Origin: Rickettsiaceae bacterium
Lineage (GTDB): Bacteria; Pseudomonadota; Alphaproteobacteria; Rickettsiales; Rickettsiaceae
Length of the DNA stretch: 7,298 nt
Assembly: GCA_021741085.1 (NCBI GenBank)
Contig: JAIOYM010000052.1
Coordinates: 1-7,298 of the forward strand
Reading direction: 5' to 3'
Shown here: in pieces, positions 1 through 6,150 of the stretch
Position numbering within the stretch: the first letter of the stretch is position 1
Layout: each line of letters starts with the position of its first letter
Notes under the pieces: model-generated
What the model was told of the DNA's origin: nothing
Database searches by the model: none
What the model saw: the letters and a program-made list of their open reading frames with translations, nothing else
Translations under genes and position numbers: made by a program

Positions 1-1160
1 CAAAGCCACATTGTAACGTGGGAACTATTGGTCACGTTGTTCACGGTAAAACAACATTAACAGCTGCTATAACTAAAGTTCTAGCAAAATCTAGTGGTGG
101 AAAATTTGTTGATTACGGTTCTATCGACAAGGCCCCAGAAGAAAAAGCTCGTGGTATTACAATTAATGCATCCCACGTAGAATATGAAACAGCTAATAGA
201 CACTACGCACACGTTGATTGTCCGGGTCACGCAGATTATGTAAAAAACATGATAACTGGTGCTGCTCAGATGGATGGTGCTATACTTGTTGTTTCCGCTG
301 CAGATGGTGCTATGCCTCAAACCAGAGAGCATATTTTGCTTGCTAGACAGGTTAATGTTCCAGCTATCGTTGTTTTTATGAACAAAGTTGATGTTGTAGA
401 AGATGAAGAAATGCTTGATTTAGTAGAAATGGAGATTAGAGAGTTGCTTAGCGCTTATAAATTTGATGGAGACAAAATTCCAGTTATACGCGGTTCTGCA
501 CTTGGTGCTCTTAATGAAGACCCAAAATGGGAAGAGAAAGTGCGTGAATTAATGCAGGCAGTGGATGATCACATTCCTCAACCTATTCCTGACACTGATG
601 CTCCATTCTTGATGCCAGTTGAAGATGTATTCTCTATACCAGGTCGTGGTACTGTTGTAACAGGTCGTGTTGAGCGCGGAATACTTAATAAAGGCGATGA
701 GATTGAAGTTGTTGGACTTAGAGATACACAAAAGACAACTTGCACAGGAATAGAGATGTTCCAAAAAACATTAGACAAGGCTATACCTGGTGATAACACC
801 GGTATTTTGTTAAGAGGTCTTAAACAGCAAGATGTGCAAAGAGGTCAAGTCTTGGCAAAACCAGGCACTGTTACTCCGCACAGTGAATTTGAGGCTACAA
901 TATATGTTTTAAACAAAGAAGAGGGCGGTAGACACACACCTTTCTTTAACAAATATAGACCTCAGTTCTATTTTAGAACTACTGACGTTACCGGTGAAAT
1001 TTTGCTATCGGAAGGTAAAGAAATGGTTATGCCTGGAGATAACGTAGAAATAAAAGTAGTGTTACATTCTCCGGTGGCAATGGATACAGGTTTAAGATTT
1101 GCTATTCGTGAAGGTGGTAAAACTATAGGATCCGGTGCTGTTTCAAAAATTATTAAATAG
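1..1160 (+). CDS. tuf: Elongation factor Tu, 5' end cut by window edge
   Basis: EF-Tu is the cytoplasmic GTPase that carries aminoacyl-tRNA to the ribosomal A site. The first full codon is at 3-5 and the protein begins [12 protein letters not shown], so about eight residues lie upstream; the GTG at 18 is the internal Val14 (E. coli mature numbering), not a start. From there the sequence aligns with E. coli EF-Tu without gaps as far as NKxD: switch I GITIN with Thr61, DCPGH at 216-230 with catalytic His84, and NKVD from 381. GSAL follows, then beta-barrel domains II and III with the [20 protein letters not shown] and FAIREGG blocks. Overall length matches the family (about 393 aa). The odd feature is the P-loop, GHVVHGKT: codon 39-41 is GTT (Val) where Asp21 is essentially invariant. 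His codons are mostly CAC, unlike the ribosomal genes downstream. The stop TAG lies 14 nt before rpsJ. Identity is certain; whether the P-loop change is real is not. Confidence 0.98.
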   Translation, partial: KPHCNVGTIGHVVHGKTTLTAAITKVLAKSSGGKFVDYGSIDKAPEEKARGITINASHVEYETANRHYAHVDCPGHADYVKNMITGAAQMDGAILVVSAADGAMPQTREHILLARQVNVPAIVVFMNKVDVVEDEEMLDLVEMEIRELLSAYKFDGDKIPVIRGSALGALNEDPKWEEKVRELMQAVDDHIPQPIPDTDAPFLMPVEDVFSIPGRGTVVTGRVERGILNKGDEIEVVGLRDTQKTTCTGIEMFQKTLDKAIPGDNTGILLRGLKQQDVQRGQVLAKPGTVTPHSEFEATIYVLNKEEGGRHTPFFNKYRPQFYFRTTDVTGEILLSEGKEMVMPGDNVEIKVVLHSPVAMDTGLRFAIREGGKTIGSGAVSKIIK

Positions 1161-1174
1161 TTGGTCTTGTAGTA

Positions 1175-1486
1175 ATGAGCAGTAATAAAATTTGTATTAA
1201 TCTTAAGTCTTTCGATCATAGGCTTTTGGATAGGGCTACCAAAGATATAATGGGTTCTTTGTCAAGAACTGGTGTAGAGGTAAGTGGTCCTATACCTATG
1301 CCTCGCAAGATAAAAAGATACACTTTAAACAGATCTCCCCATGTTAATAAAAAATCTAGGGAGCAATTTGAAATACGTAGGCAATTTAGATTGATAGTTA
1401 TACACCACCCTACACCTCAGATTGTTGATGTGTTAGGTAAAATTTCCTTGCCCGCAGGTGTTGAGCTTAAATTAGTTATGAATTAA
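1175..1486 (+). CDS. rpsJ: 30S ribosomal protein S10 (also NusE)
   Basis: S10 sits in the head of the 30S subunit and, as NusE, joins the NusB antitermination complex in bacteria. The 103-aa product has the usual length. It shows the N-terminal strand [14 protein letters not shown] (residues 6-19), the GPIPMPRK block (38-45) and the long-loop signature [15 protein letters not shown] (54-68), followed by the final strand LPAGVELKL. The ATG at 1175 gives the normal N-terminus, about ten residues before KSFDHR. The gene starts 14 nt after the tuf stop with no clear Shine-Dalgarno sequence in between, so it is probably co-transcribed with tuf and perhaps translationally coupled to it. rplC follows after 12 nt. 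There is no space for a separate S10 leader. Confidence 0.98.
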   Translation: MSSNKICINLKSFDHRLLDRATKDIMGSLSRTGVEVSGPIPMPRKIKRYTLNRSPHVNKKSREQFEIRRQFRLIVIHHPTPQIVDVLGKISLPAGVELKLVMN

Positions 1487-1498
1487 TGGAATGGAAGT

Positions 1499-2137
1499 AT
1501 GACTACTTTGATGTTTAAAAAAATAGGCATGACCTCCACTATAGCTTCCGATACAGGCGCCGTAACACCTGTAACGTTGTTACAATTAGAGGATTGTGTT
1601 GTAGTTGGTTATAAAACTCTTGAAAAAGATGGCTATACAGCCGTGATGATTGGTTATGGAGACATTAAGTTAAAAAATGTTAAGAAGCCAATGAAGGGTT
1701 TTTATGAGTCAAAAAACTTAGTTTGTAAAAAATCTATAAAAGAGTTCAGAGTTGATAGCTTACCTTCATACCAAATAGGAGAAAAACTACCTTTATCTAT
1801 TTTTAGTTCAGGTGAGTTTGTTGATGTACGCGGTATTAATATAGGTAAAGGTTTCGCTGGAGGAATGAAGAGACATAATTTTGGTGGGCTACGCGCAAGC
1901 CATGGTGTTTCTGTTTCGCATCGTTCTATTGGTTCTACCGGTGGAAGACAAGATCCTGGTAAAACTTTTAAGAACAAGAAGATGCCTGGACATATGGGTT
2001 CAGTGTTTATAACTTGTCAAAATTTACGAGTAGTCGATGTTGATTACGATAAAAACCTTTTGATTTTGAAAGGAAGTGTGCCTGGCTGCGCTGGTTCGAT
2101 ATTAACCGTGAGTCATGCTCTAAAAAAAGCTATTTAA
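1499..2137 (+). CDS. rplC: 50S ribosomal protein L3
   Basis: L3 binds the 3' part of 23S rRNA, is one of the first proteins to assemble on it, and extends a loop toward the peptidyl-transferase centre. The 212-aa protein starts MTTLMFKKIGMT, the same spacing from start to GMT as in other L3 proteins, which supports the ATG at 1499. The signature block runs over about residues 117-165: KGFAGGMKRHNFGG, RASHGVSVSHRSIGSTGG, RQDPGK and KKMPGHMG. Gln151 (codon 1949-1951) corresponds to the glutamine methylated by PrmB in E. coli; whether it is methylated here cannot be seen. The GSTGxRQDPGK form of the loop is typical of Alphaproteobacteria. A GGAA at 1488-1491, 7 nt before the start, is a modest ribosome binding site. 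rplD follows after 14 nt. Confidence 0.98.
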   Translation: MTTLMFKKIGMTSTIASDTGAVTPVTLLQLEDCVVVGYKTLEKDGYTAVMIGYGDIKLKNVKKPMKGFYESKNLVCKKSIKEFRVDSLPSYQIGEKLPLSIFSSGEFVDVRGINIGKGFAGGMKRHNFGGLRASHGVSVSHRSIGSTGGRQDPGKTFKNKKMPGHMGSVFITCQNLRVVDVDYDKNLLILKGSVPGCAGSILTVSHALKKAI

Positions 2138-2151
2138 TGGATAGATAGTAT

Positions 2152-2769
2152 ATGAATTTAAATGTTTATAATTTGCAAGGCGAAGTAATCGACTCTGTGA
2201 CTGTGAGTGATTCTACTTTTGGTATTACCGATATAGCGCCAGATATTATAAAAACTGTTATAGATTGGCAGTTAGCTAAGAGAAGATTAGGTTCTCACAA
2301 GACAAAAACTGTATCAGATATTTCTGGTACTACTAAGAAGCCATTTGCTCAAAAAGGTACTGGTAGAGCAAGACAGGGTTCTTTAAGATCTCCTCAAATG
2401 AGGGGTGGTGGAACTATGCATGGTCCTGTTAATAGATCTCATGCTATAGAGTTGCCTAAAAAAGTTAGAAAACTGGGATTAAAACATGTTTTGTCTTCTA
2501 AAGTTATTTCTGGTAAGCTTTTTGTCTTTAATAATTTAGATATAGAAGCTCCTAAAACTAGCTTTGCAGCAGAAGTTTTGAAAAAAATGAATTTGTTAAG
2601 TTGTGTTATGGTTGTTGATAACAATGATAATTTTACTCTAGCGGCAAGAAATATAAAAAATACAGTTGTTCTTCCTCAAGTGGGCGTCAATGTTTATGAT
2701 TTAGTAAAATATGATAATGTAGTTATTACATTAAGTTCTTTACAAGCTTTGGAGGCTAGATTACAATGA
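2152..2769 (+). CDS. rplD: 50S ribosomal protein L4
   Basis: L4 binds 23S rRNA, and its extended loop lines the constriction of the peptide exit tunnel next to L22. The 205-aa protein has normal length. The loop signature KPFAQKGTGRARQGS lies at residues 63-77 and is followed by RSPQMRGGGTMHGP (79-92); the globular C-terminal half ends with [12 protein letters not shown]. In E. coli, L4 also represses its own operon by binding the S10 leader; no such leader is visible here, so autoregulation of that type is not supported. The region before the start holds only a short GGA (2139-2141). The TGA stop at 2767-2769 overlaps the rplW ATG by 4 nt, a layout typical of translational coupling. Confidence 0.98.
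   Translation: MNLNVYNLQGEVIDSVTVSDSTFGITDIAPDIIKTVIDWQLAKRRLGSHKTKTVSDISGTTKKPFAQKGTGRARQGSLRSPQMRGGGTMHGPVNRSHAIELPKKVRKLGLKHVLSSKVISGKLFVFNNLDIEAPKTSFAAEVLKKMNLLSCVMVVDNNDNFTLAARNIKNTVVLPQVGVNVYDLVKYDNVVITLSSLQALEARLQ
2751..2755 (+). promoter_or_regulatory. Ribosome binding site for rplW
   Basis: A full GGAGG lies inside the last codons of rplD, 10 nt before the rplW ATG at 2766. It is one of the two complete GGAGG matches in the window and fixes the rplW start within the ATGA overlap. Confidence 0.75.
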
Positions 2770-3062
2770 AAGCTTTTTTATATGATTTAATAAAGGCTCC
2801 TATCATAACAGAGAAGAGTAATATGCTAAAGAGCCAAAACAAGTATGTTTTTCGTGTACATAACAGCTCTACTAAAGTTTCTTTAAAAAGTGCTGTAGAA
2901 AATATTTTTGATGTTAAAGTAGATAAAGTTAACCTAATAAATAAAAAGCCAATTCGTCGAGTTTTTAAGGGGATCAGAGGTAAAGTTTCGGGTTTCAAAA
3001 AAGCTATTATAACTTTGGCCAGCGGGTATTCTATAGAAGATTTTAGTGGGGGTGTAAAATGA
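2766..3062 (+). CDS. rplW: 50S ribosomal protein L23
   Basis: L23 lies at the peptide tunnel exit and is the main docking site for trigger factor and signal recognition particle. The 98-aa product shows the family pattern: APIITEKS (residues 11-18), [21 protein letters not shown] (25-45), FDVKVDKVN (48-56) and the basic loop around [20 protein letters not shown], ending with [12 protein letters not shown]. The start overlaps the rplD stop (ATGA) and has a GGAGG 10 nt upstream. The TGA stop at 3060-3062 again overlaps the next start by 4 nt, so rplD, rplW and rplB form a coupled trio. Confidence 0.97.
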   Translation: MKAFLYDLIKAPIITEKSNMLKSQNKYVFRVHNSSTKVSLKSAVENIFDVKVDKVNLINKKPIRRVFKGIRGKVSGFKKAIITLASGYSIEDFSGGVK

Positions 3063-3877
3063 CCTTGAAGAGTTTTAGACCAACTACTCCATCTAATAGG
3101 TCTCTTATACAGATTGATAAGAGTAATCTTTGGAAAGATGGACCTTACAAACCTTTGGTGGTAGGTTTAACTAAAACTGGTGGTCGTAATAACACCGGTA
3201 GAACAACATCTTTTCATAGAGGTGGTGGGCATAAACGTTTATATAGAATAGTAGACTTTAAACGCAACAAGGATAATATTCACGCAACAGTTGAGCGTTT
3301 AGAATATGATCCTAACAGAACTGCTTTCATAGCTTTGATTTCTTACGATGATGGTGAGCGTTCTTATATAATTGCTCCAGAGGGACTAAAAGTTGGAGAT
3401 AAAATTGTTTCTGGTGAAGGTTTTGATGTAAAAACAGGCAATTGTCTACCTCTTAGAGATATACCTGTAGGTACAAGTATTCACAACGTAGAGCTAAAGT
3501 TGGGAAAAGGCGCTCAAATGGTTCGTTCAGCTGGTGGTTATTGTCAGTTAATGGCTAAAGATAATGGATATGCCCAGCTTAGACTTTCATCAGGAGAGAT
3601 ACGTTTGGTTTCATTAATGTGTAGAGCTACTATTGGAGTAGTATCTAATTCAGATAAAAAGAATATTAGTTATGCTAAGGCTGGTAGGGTTAGATGGTTA
3701 GGCTTTAGACCTGTGGTTCGTGGTGTTGCTAAAAACCCTGTTGATCATCCTCATGGGGGTGGTGAAGGGAAGACTTCTGGAGGTCGACACCCAGTAACAC
3801 CTTGGGGTAAGCCAACTAAAGGCAAAAAAACTAGAAGTAATAAGTTTACTAATAAATACATAATAAGAAGACGTTAG
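3059..3877 (+). CDS. rplB: 50S ribosomal protein L2
   Basis: L2 is a core 23S rRNA-binding protein needed for subunit joining and close to the peptidyl-transferase centre. The 272-aa product begins [15 protein letters not shown] and carries GGRNNTGR with [16 protein letters not shown] (N-terminal OB-like domain), [17 protein letters not shown], and the C-terminal signature [19 protein letters not shown]. His230 (codon 3746-3748) matches E. coli His229. At residue 225 (codon AAA, 3731-3733) there is Lys where nearly all L2 proteins I recall have Met. The tail stops at IIRRR, slightly shorter than many alphaproteobacterial forms. Several stretches (HRGGGHKxLYRI, GNCLPL, IPVGT) resemble Rickettsia L2. 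The start sits in an ATGA overlap with rplW, with a GGGGG tract at 3048-3052 as a likely ribosome binding site. rpsS follows after 4 nt. Confidence 0.98.
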   Translation: MTLKSFRPTTPSNRSLIQIDKSNLWKDGPYKPLVVGLTKTGGRNNTGRTTSFHRGGGHKRLYRIVDFKRNKDNIHATVERLEYDPNRTAFIALISYDDGERSYIIAPEGLKVGDKIVSGEGFDVKTGNCLPLRDIPVGTSIHNVELKLGKGAQMVRSAGGYCQLMAKDNGYAQLRLSSGEIRLVSLMCRATIGVVSNSDKKNISYAKAGRVRWLGFRPVVRGVAKNPVDHPHGGGEGKTSGGRHPVTPWGKPTKGKKTRSNKFTNKYIIRRR

Positions 3878-3881
3878 TTAT

Positions 3882-4160
3882 ATGGCTAGATCTATTTGGA
3901 AGGGGCCGTTTGTAGATGGTTACCTTTTTAAAAAAGTTAAACTCGCTAGACAATCTAATAAGTATGAGGTTATCAAGACTTGGTCTCGGAGAACTTGTAT
4001 TATACCAGATTTTGTGGGTTTGGTTTTTGGGGTGCATAACGGCAGAAAATTTATCCCTGTTTCTGTTACTGATGAAATGGTGGGAAGAAAATTAGGAGAA
4101 TTTTCTCCTACTAGAACTTTTCGCGGCCACAGCTCTGACAAAAAAGTAAAAGGTAAATAA
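3882..4160 (+). CDS. rpsS: 30S ribosomal protein S19
   Basis: S19 is in the 30S head, pairs with S13, and contacts L5 across the subunit interface. The 92-aa product begins [19 protein letters not shown] and contains [27 protein letters not shown] split over residues 32-58, then [22 protein letters not shown], all diagnostic of S19. Length and ends are normal. It starts 4 nt after rplB with no strong Shine-Dalgarno sequence (a GAAG lies 11 nt upstream), so coupling to rplB is plausible. The next ATG, that of rplV, is 15 nt beyond the stop. Confidence 0.98.
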   Translation: MARSIWKGPFVDGYLFKKVKLARQSNKYEVIKTWSRRTCIIPDFVGLVFGVHNGRKFIPVSVTDEMVGRKLGEFSPTRTFRGHSSDKKVKGK

Positions 4161-4165
4161 ATCTT

Positions 4166-4169
4166 GGAA
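4166..4169 (+). promoter_or_regulatory. Ribosome binding site that decides the rplV start
   Basis: GGAA lies 6 nt before the ATG at 4176. The longer reading frame begins with TTG at 4164, which overlaps this motif, so the ATG is the better start. Confidence 0.6.
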
Positions 4170-4175
4170 TTTATT

Positions 4176-4517
4176 ATGAAATATTCGATTGCTAGTGTAA
4201 AATCCTTACGAGTTAGCCCTAGAAAATTGTCGTTGGTGGCTGGTTTGATAAGAAATATTGGTGTTGCAGATGCTTTTAAGAGGCTATCTTTTTGTGAAAA
4301 AACCTCTGCTATTGAAGTAAAAAAATGCCTAAATTCCGCTGTTGCTAATGCTGAAAATAATCATGCTATGGATATCGACAATCTTTATGTAGCAAGTGTT
4401 GAAGTAGGTAAGTCTTTGGTAATAAAAAGGTTTATGCCTAGAGCTAAAGGTAGATCATCAAAGATTGAAAAGAAATTCAGTAATATTCGTATCAAACTTG
4501 CTGAGCGCGCTTTATAG
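4176..4517 (+). CDS. rplV: 50S ribosomal protein L22
   Basis: L22 contacts all domains of 23S rRNA, and its long beta-hairpin lines the exit tunnel opposite L4. Starting at ATG 4176 it is 113 aa, MKYSIASVKSLRVSPRKLSLVAGLIRN at the N-terminus split by the SPRKL motif (residues 14-18). Then come the helix block KKCLNSAVANAENN (46-59 region), the VGKSLVIKRFMPRAKGR hairpin (about 76-92), and a final FSNIRIKL strand. A TTG at 4164 would add four residues (MEFI) but coincides with the ribosome binding site, so I reject it. The gene is 15 nt from rpsS and is followed by a 56-nt AT-rich gap before rpsC, the first real break in the cluster after tuf. Confidence 0.97.
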   Translation: MKYSIASVKSLRVSPRKLSLVAGLIRNIGVADAFKRLSFCEKTSAIEVKKCLNSAVANAENNHAMDIDNLYVASVEVGKSLVIKRFMPRAKGRSSKIEKKFSNIRIKLAERAL

Positions 4518-4573
4518 TAAATTTATAATGTGCAAAAATTAAGAATTTTTTTAACAGATATTATCGATTTTGT
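4518..4573 (+). promoter_or_regulatory. AT-rich rplV-rpsC spacer with possible weak promoter
   Basis: This 56-nt spacer contains a perfect TATAAT at 4524-4529. With a 17-nt spacing the -35 hexamer would be CTGAGC (4501-4506), only three of six matches to TTGACA, so promoter function is doubtful. Further on is an AT-only inverted repeat at 4534-4550. No Shine-Dalgarno sequence precedes the rpsC ATG. In such AT-rich DNA a TATAAT can arise by chance. Confidence 0.25.
4534..4550 (+). repeat. AT-only inverted repeat before rpsC
   Basis: AAAAATT (4534-4540) and AATTTTT (4544-4550) are perfect reverse complements with an AAG loop, followed by more T. A stem with no GC pair would be weak, so this is at most a pause site and not a convincing terminator; essential genes continue downstream. 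Confidence 0.3.
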
Positions 4574-5221
4574 ATGGGTCAAAAAGTAAATCCTAATAGT
4601 TTTAGAATAGCGCGTAAAGGCTGGGATTCAGTTTTTTATGCTGATAAAAATTATTCTAAATTTTTAATAGAGGACTTGAAGATAAGGTCTTTTATAAAGA
4701 GCCAATACGCTCTTGCTCAGGTTTCTAAAGTACTAATTTCTAGAACCTCTGACAGACACACTGAAGTAAATATATATGCTCGTAGAGTAGGTATATTGAT
4801 AGGTAAGGGCGGGGCCGATTTAGATCGCCTTAAAAAGAAATTGCAGGACAAGTTTACAAAAACTAATGTTCATATAAAAGTCTCAGAAGTATCTAAACCT
4901 GATTTGGATGCTAATCTTGTGGCTCAGCAAATGGCTTTGCAGATAAAAAAGAGAGTTTCTTTTAAGAGGGTTATGAAAACTGCAATTCAATCATGCATCA
5001 AGCAAGGTAAAGCTCAAGGTATTAAGGTTGCTTGCTCTGGGAGATTGGGTGGTGCTGAGATAGCTCGTACAGAGGTTGATAGAGAAGGTAGAGTTCCTTT
5101 ACACACTATAAGAGCTGATATTGATTATGCTTGCGCAGAGGCTATAACTACTTACGGTGTAATAGGTATTAAAGTTTGGATTTTTAGGGGTGATTACAAC
5201 GAAAACCCTAGAAAAAATTAG
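4574..5221 (+). CDS. rpsC: 30S ribosomal protein S3
   Basis: S3 sits at the mRNA entry channel of the 30S subunit, where with S4 and S5 it contributes to mRNA unwinding. The 215-aa protein has the canonical start MGQKVNPNSFRI, which fixes the ATG at 4574. It carries a type II KH domain with GILIGKGGADLDRL (residues 73-86), and the C-terminal domain with ACSGRLGGAEIARTE, REGRVPLHTIRADIDY and GVIGIKVWIFRGD. Length is normal for a compact alphaproteobacterial S3. It is preceded by a 56-nt spacer and has no Shine-Dalgarno sequence, so initiation may rely on an unstructured AU-rich leader. The TAG stop lies 15 nt before rplP. Confidence 0.98.
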   Translation: MGQKVNPNSFRIARKGWDSVFYADKNYSKFLIEDLKIRSFIKSQYALAQVSKVLISRTSDRHTEVNIYARRVGILIGKGGADLDRLKKKLQDKFTKTNVHIKVSEVSKPDLDANLVAQQMALQIKKRVSFKRVMKTAIQSCIKQGKAQGIKVACSGRLGGAEIARTEVDREGRVPLHTIRADIDYACAEAITTYGVIGIKVWIFRGDYNENPRKN

Positions 5222-5236
5222 TTTTGGAGATTTTTA

Positions 5237-5647
5237 ATGTTAGGTCCTAGTAAAAGAAAACATAATAAAGCCCATAAAGGTCGTGTTGCTAACATGGCTA
5301 CTTCTGGTACAACTCTTGCTTTTGGAGATTACGGGCTAAAAATTCTTGATTCCGAGCGTATAAAGTCTAGGCAGATCGAGGCAGCTCGTGTAGCCGCCGT
5401 TAGATTTATGAAGAGACAGGGTGCTTTTTGGATAAGGATTTTCCCTGATATTTCTGTTTCAAAGAAGCCGGCAGAAGTTCGTATGGGTAAAGGTAAAGGG
5501 GGTCACGAATACTTTGTTTTTAGGGCTTCTAAAGGTAAGATTTTTTGTGAAGTTGCTGGTGTTCCTAAAGATGTAGCAAGGGAGGCTTTAAGGTTAGCCA
5601 GTTTTAAATTACCCGTAAGGACGAAATTTGTGGAGCGTTATGAGTAA
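5237..5647 (+). CDS. rplP: 50S ribosomal protein L16
   Basis: L16 binds between the A- and P-site tRNA elbows near the peptidyl-transferase centre. The 136-aa product has the usual length and begins MLGPSKRKHNKAHKGR. It shows GTTLAFGDYGLKIL, the central SRQIEAARVAAVRFMKRQG (residues 44-62), IWIR-like FWIRIFPD, then PAEVRMGKGKG (78-88) and HEYFVF. Arg82 corresponds to the E. coli Arg81 that is hydroxylated by RlhA/YcfD; modification here is unknown. The end (ALRLASFKLPVRTKFVER) is typical. GGAGA at 5226-5230, 6 nt before the ATG, is a good ribosome binding site. The last 8 nt overlap the start of rpmC in another frame. Confidence 0.98.
   Translation: MLGPSKRKHNKAHKGRVANMATSGTTLAFGDYGLKILDSERIKSRQIEAARVAAVRFMKRQGAFWIRIFPDISVSKKPAEVRMGKGKGGHEYFVFRASKGKIFCEVAGVPKDVAREALRLASFKLPVRTKFVERYE
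5632..5635 (+). promoter_or_regulatory. Ribosome binding site that decides the rpmC start
   Basis: GGAG inside the end of rplP lies 4 nt before the ATG at 5640. The open frame reaches back to a TTG at 5628, but that codon lies before the motif, so ATG 5640 is preferred. Confidence 0.55.
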
Positions 5648-5840
5648 AAAAAAAGATTTTTTCAATAAGCTAGAAAGCTTTTCTAGCTTGAATTTAGTCG
5701 TGGACGAAGTTCGATTAATTAAAAAACAGTTAATGGTAAATAGAATTTCTTCAGCAATCGATAGAAGCAATAACTCCTTGGCTAAGACTTTAAGGCGGAA
5801 TGTTGCCAGATCTATTACTTTGTTGAATAGAAATAAGTAA
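5640..5840 (+). CDS. rpmC: 50S ribosomal protein L29
   Basis: L29 is a small two-helix protein beside L23 at the tunnel exit. The 66-aa product is recognised mainly from position and from its second half: LRRNVARSITLLNRNK (residues 51-66) matches the family pattern LxRxIARxxTLLN. A helix with VRLIKKQLMVNRISSAIDRSN comes before it, in two parts around residues 27-47. The N-terminal third (MSKKKDFFNKLESFSS) is divergent from the usual MKxxELR start, as often happens in this weakly conserved protein. Start choice: ATG at 5640 with GGAG 4 nt upstream; TTG at 5628 is the alternative and would add four residues. It overlaps rplP by 8 nt, implying coupling. A perfect 10-bp inverted repeat lies within codons 10-17. 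rpsQ follows after 35 nt. Confidence 0.88.
   Translation: MSKKKDFFNKLESFSSLNLVVDEVRLIKKQLMVNRISSAIDRSNNSLAKTLRRNVARSITLLNRNK
5667..5689 (+). repeat. Perfect 10-bp inverted repeat (hairpin) inside rpmC
   Basis: AAGCTAGAAA (5667-5676) and TTTCTAGCTT (5680-5689) are exact reverse complements separated by the loop GCT; a flanking U-G pair (5666/5690) could extend the stem. It is in frame and encodes KLESFSSL. There is no T tract after it, so it does not look like an intrinsic terminator. Confidence 0.7.
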
Positions 5841-5875
5841 AAAGTAAGTTTAACGATGATATTAATTTTTAAGAT

Positions 5876-6103
5876 ATGTCAGTAAAAACCCTACAAGGTG
5901 TAGTTGTAAGTATTAAAAATAAAGATACAGTTACCTTAGAAGTGGAAAGAACTTTTGTTTGTCGTAAATATAATAAGATTATTAAGAGAAGTAAAAAATA
6001 TACTGCTCACGACCCAAAAGGTATTTGCAAAGAAAACCAAATTATTAAGATAATTTCTAGTAAACCAATGTCCCTGACTAAAAGGTGGGCAGTTGTATAT
6101 TAA
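5876..6103 (+). CDS. rpsQ: 30S ribosomal protein S17
   Basis: S17 is an OB-fold protein that binds 16S rRNA early in 30S assembly. The 75-aa product starts MSVKTLQGVVVSIKNKDTVTLEVER and contains the family signature KRSKKYTAHDP (residues 37-47 region), the ENQIIKI strand and the conserved end KPMSLTKRWAVV. It is of normal compact length. The start is preceded by a 35-nt AT-rich gap without a Shine-Dalgarno sequence. Just before the ATG is TTTTAAGATAT (5867-5877), an 11-nt string that also occurs in the rplN leader. This is the last gene of the S10 cluster; a 67-nt gap with a promoter-like sequence follows. Confidence 0.97.
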   Translation: MSVKTLQGVVVSIKNKDTVTLEVERTFVCRKYNKIIKRSKKYTAHDPKGICKENQIIKIISSKPMSLTKRWAVVY

Positions 6104-6121
6104 ATTATTTTTCTAGCATAT

Positions 6122-6150
6122 TAGACATAATAGCTTTTATGTAGTATAAT
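6122..6150 (+). promoter_or_regulatory. Sigma70-type promoter before rplN (spc promoter position)
   Basis: The -35 hexamer TAGACA (6122-6127, five of six matches to TTGACA) is followed by exactly 17 nt and a perfect TATAAT (6145-6150). Transcription would start near 6157, leaving a leader of about 14 nt before the rplN ATG. It lies at the S10/spc boundary, where E. coli also has its spc promoter. A 6-bp inverted repeat (6125-6130 with 6137-6142) overlaps the -35 end and spacer. No GC-rich terminator stem precedes it, so read-through from rpsQ is likely as well. Confidence 0.65.

Larger units (their letters stand above)
5640..5842 (+). other. Zone around rpmC: overlap with rplP and internal hairpin
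   Basis: The rpmC start lies 8 nt inside rplP (5640-5647), directly followed by a nine-A run (5646-5654) and then the inverted repeat at 5667-5689. A homopolymer plus hairpin just after a start codon is an arrangement that can affect initiation or cause slippage; no effect is shown by the sequence alone. Confidence 0.3.

Noticed and set aside
18..20. GTG at 18 as the EF-Tu start
   Set aside because: Codons 3-17 in the same frame read KPHCN, the conserved EF-Tu N-terminus, so the gene runs off the window edge and GTG is an internal Val.
968..1219. Minus-strand open frame across the tuf-rpsJ junction
   Set aside because: Its translation is the complement of EF-Tu domain III and the rpsJ start; no independent evidence of coding.
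1702..1977. Open frame of 91 codons on the minus strand inside rplC
   Set aside because: It is the mirror of a highly conserved L3 segment, has no recognisable protein features or ribosome binding site, and lies wholly inside a certain gene.
4164..4175. TTG start adding four residues to L22
   Set aside because: The TTG overlaps the GGAA ribosome binding site of the ATG at 4176, and the ATG gives a normal L22 N-terminus.
5667..5689. rpmC inverted repeat as an intrinsic terminator
   Set aside because: No T tract follows and it sits at the start of an essential gene with more essential genes downstream.
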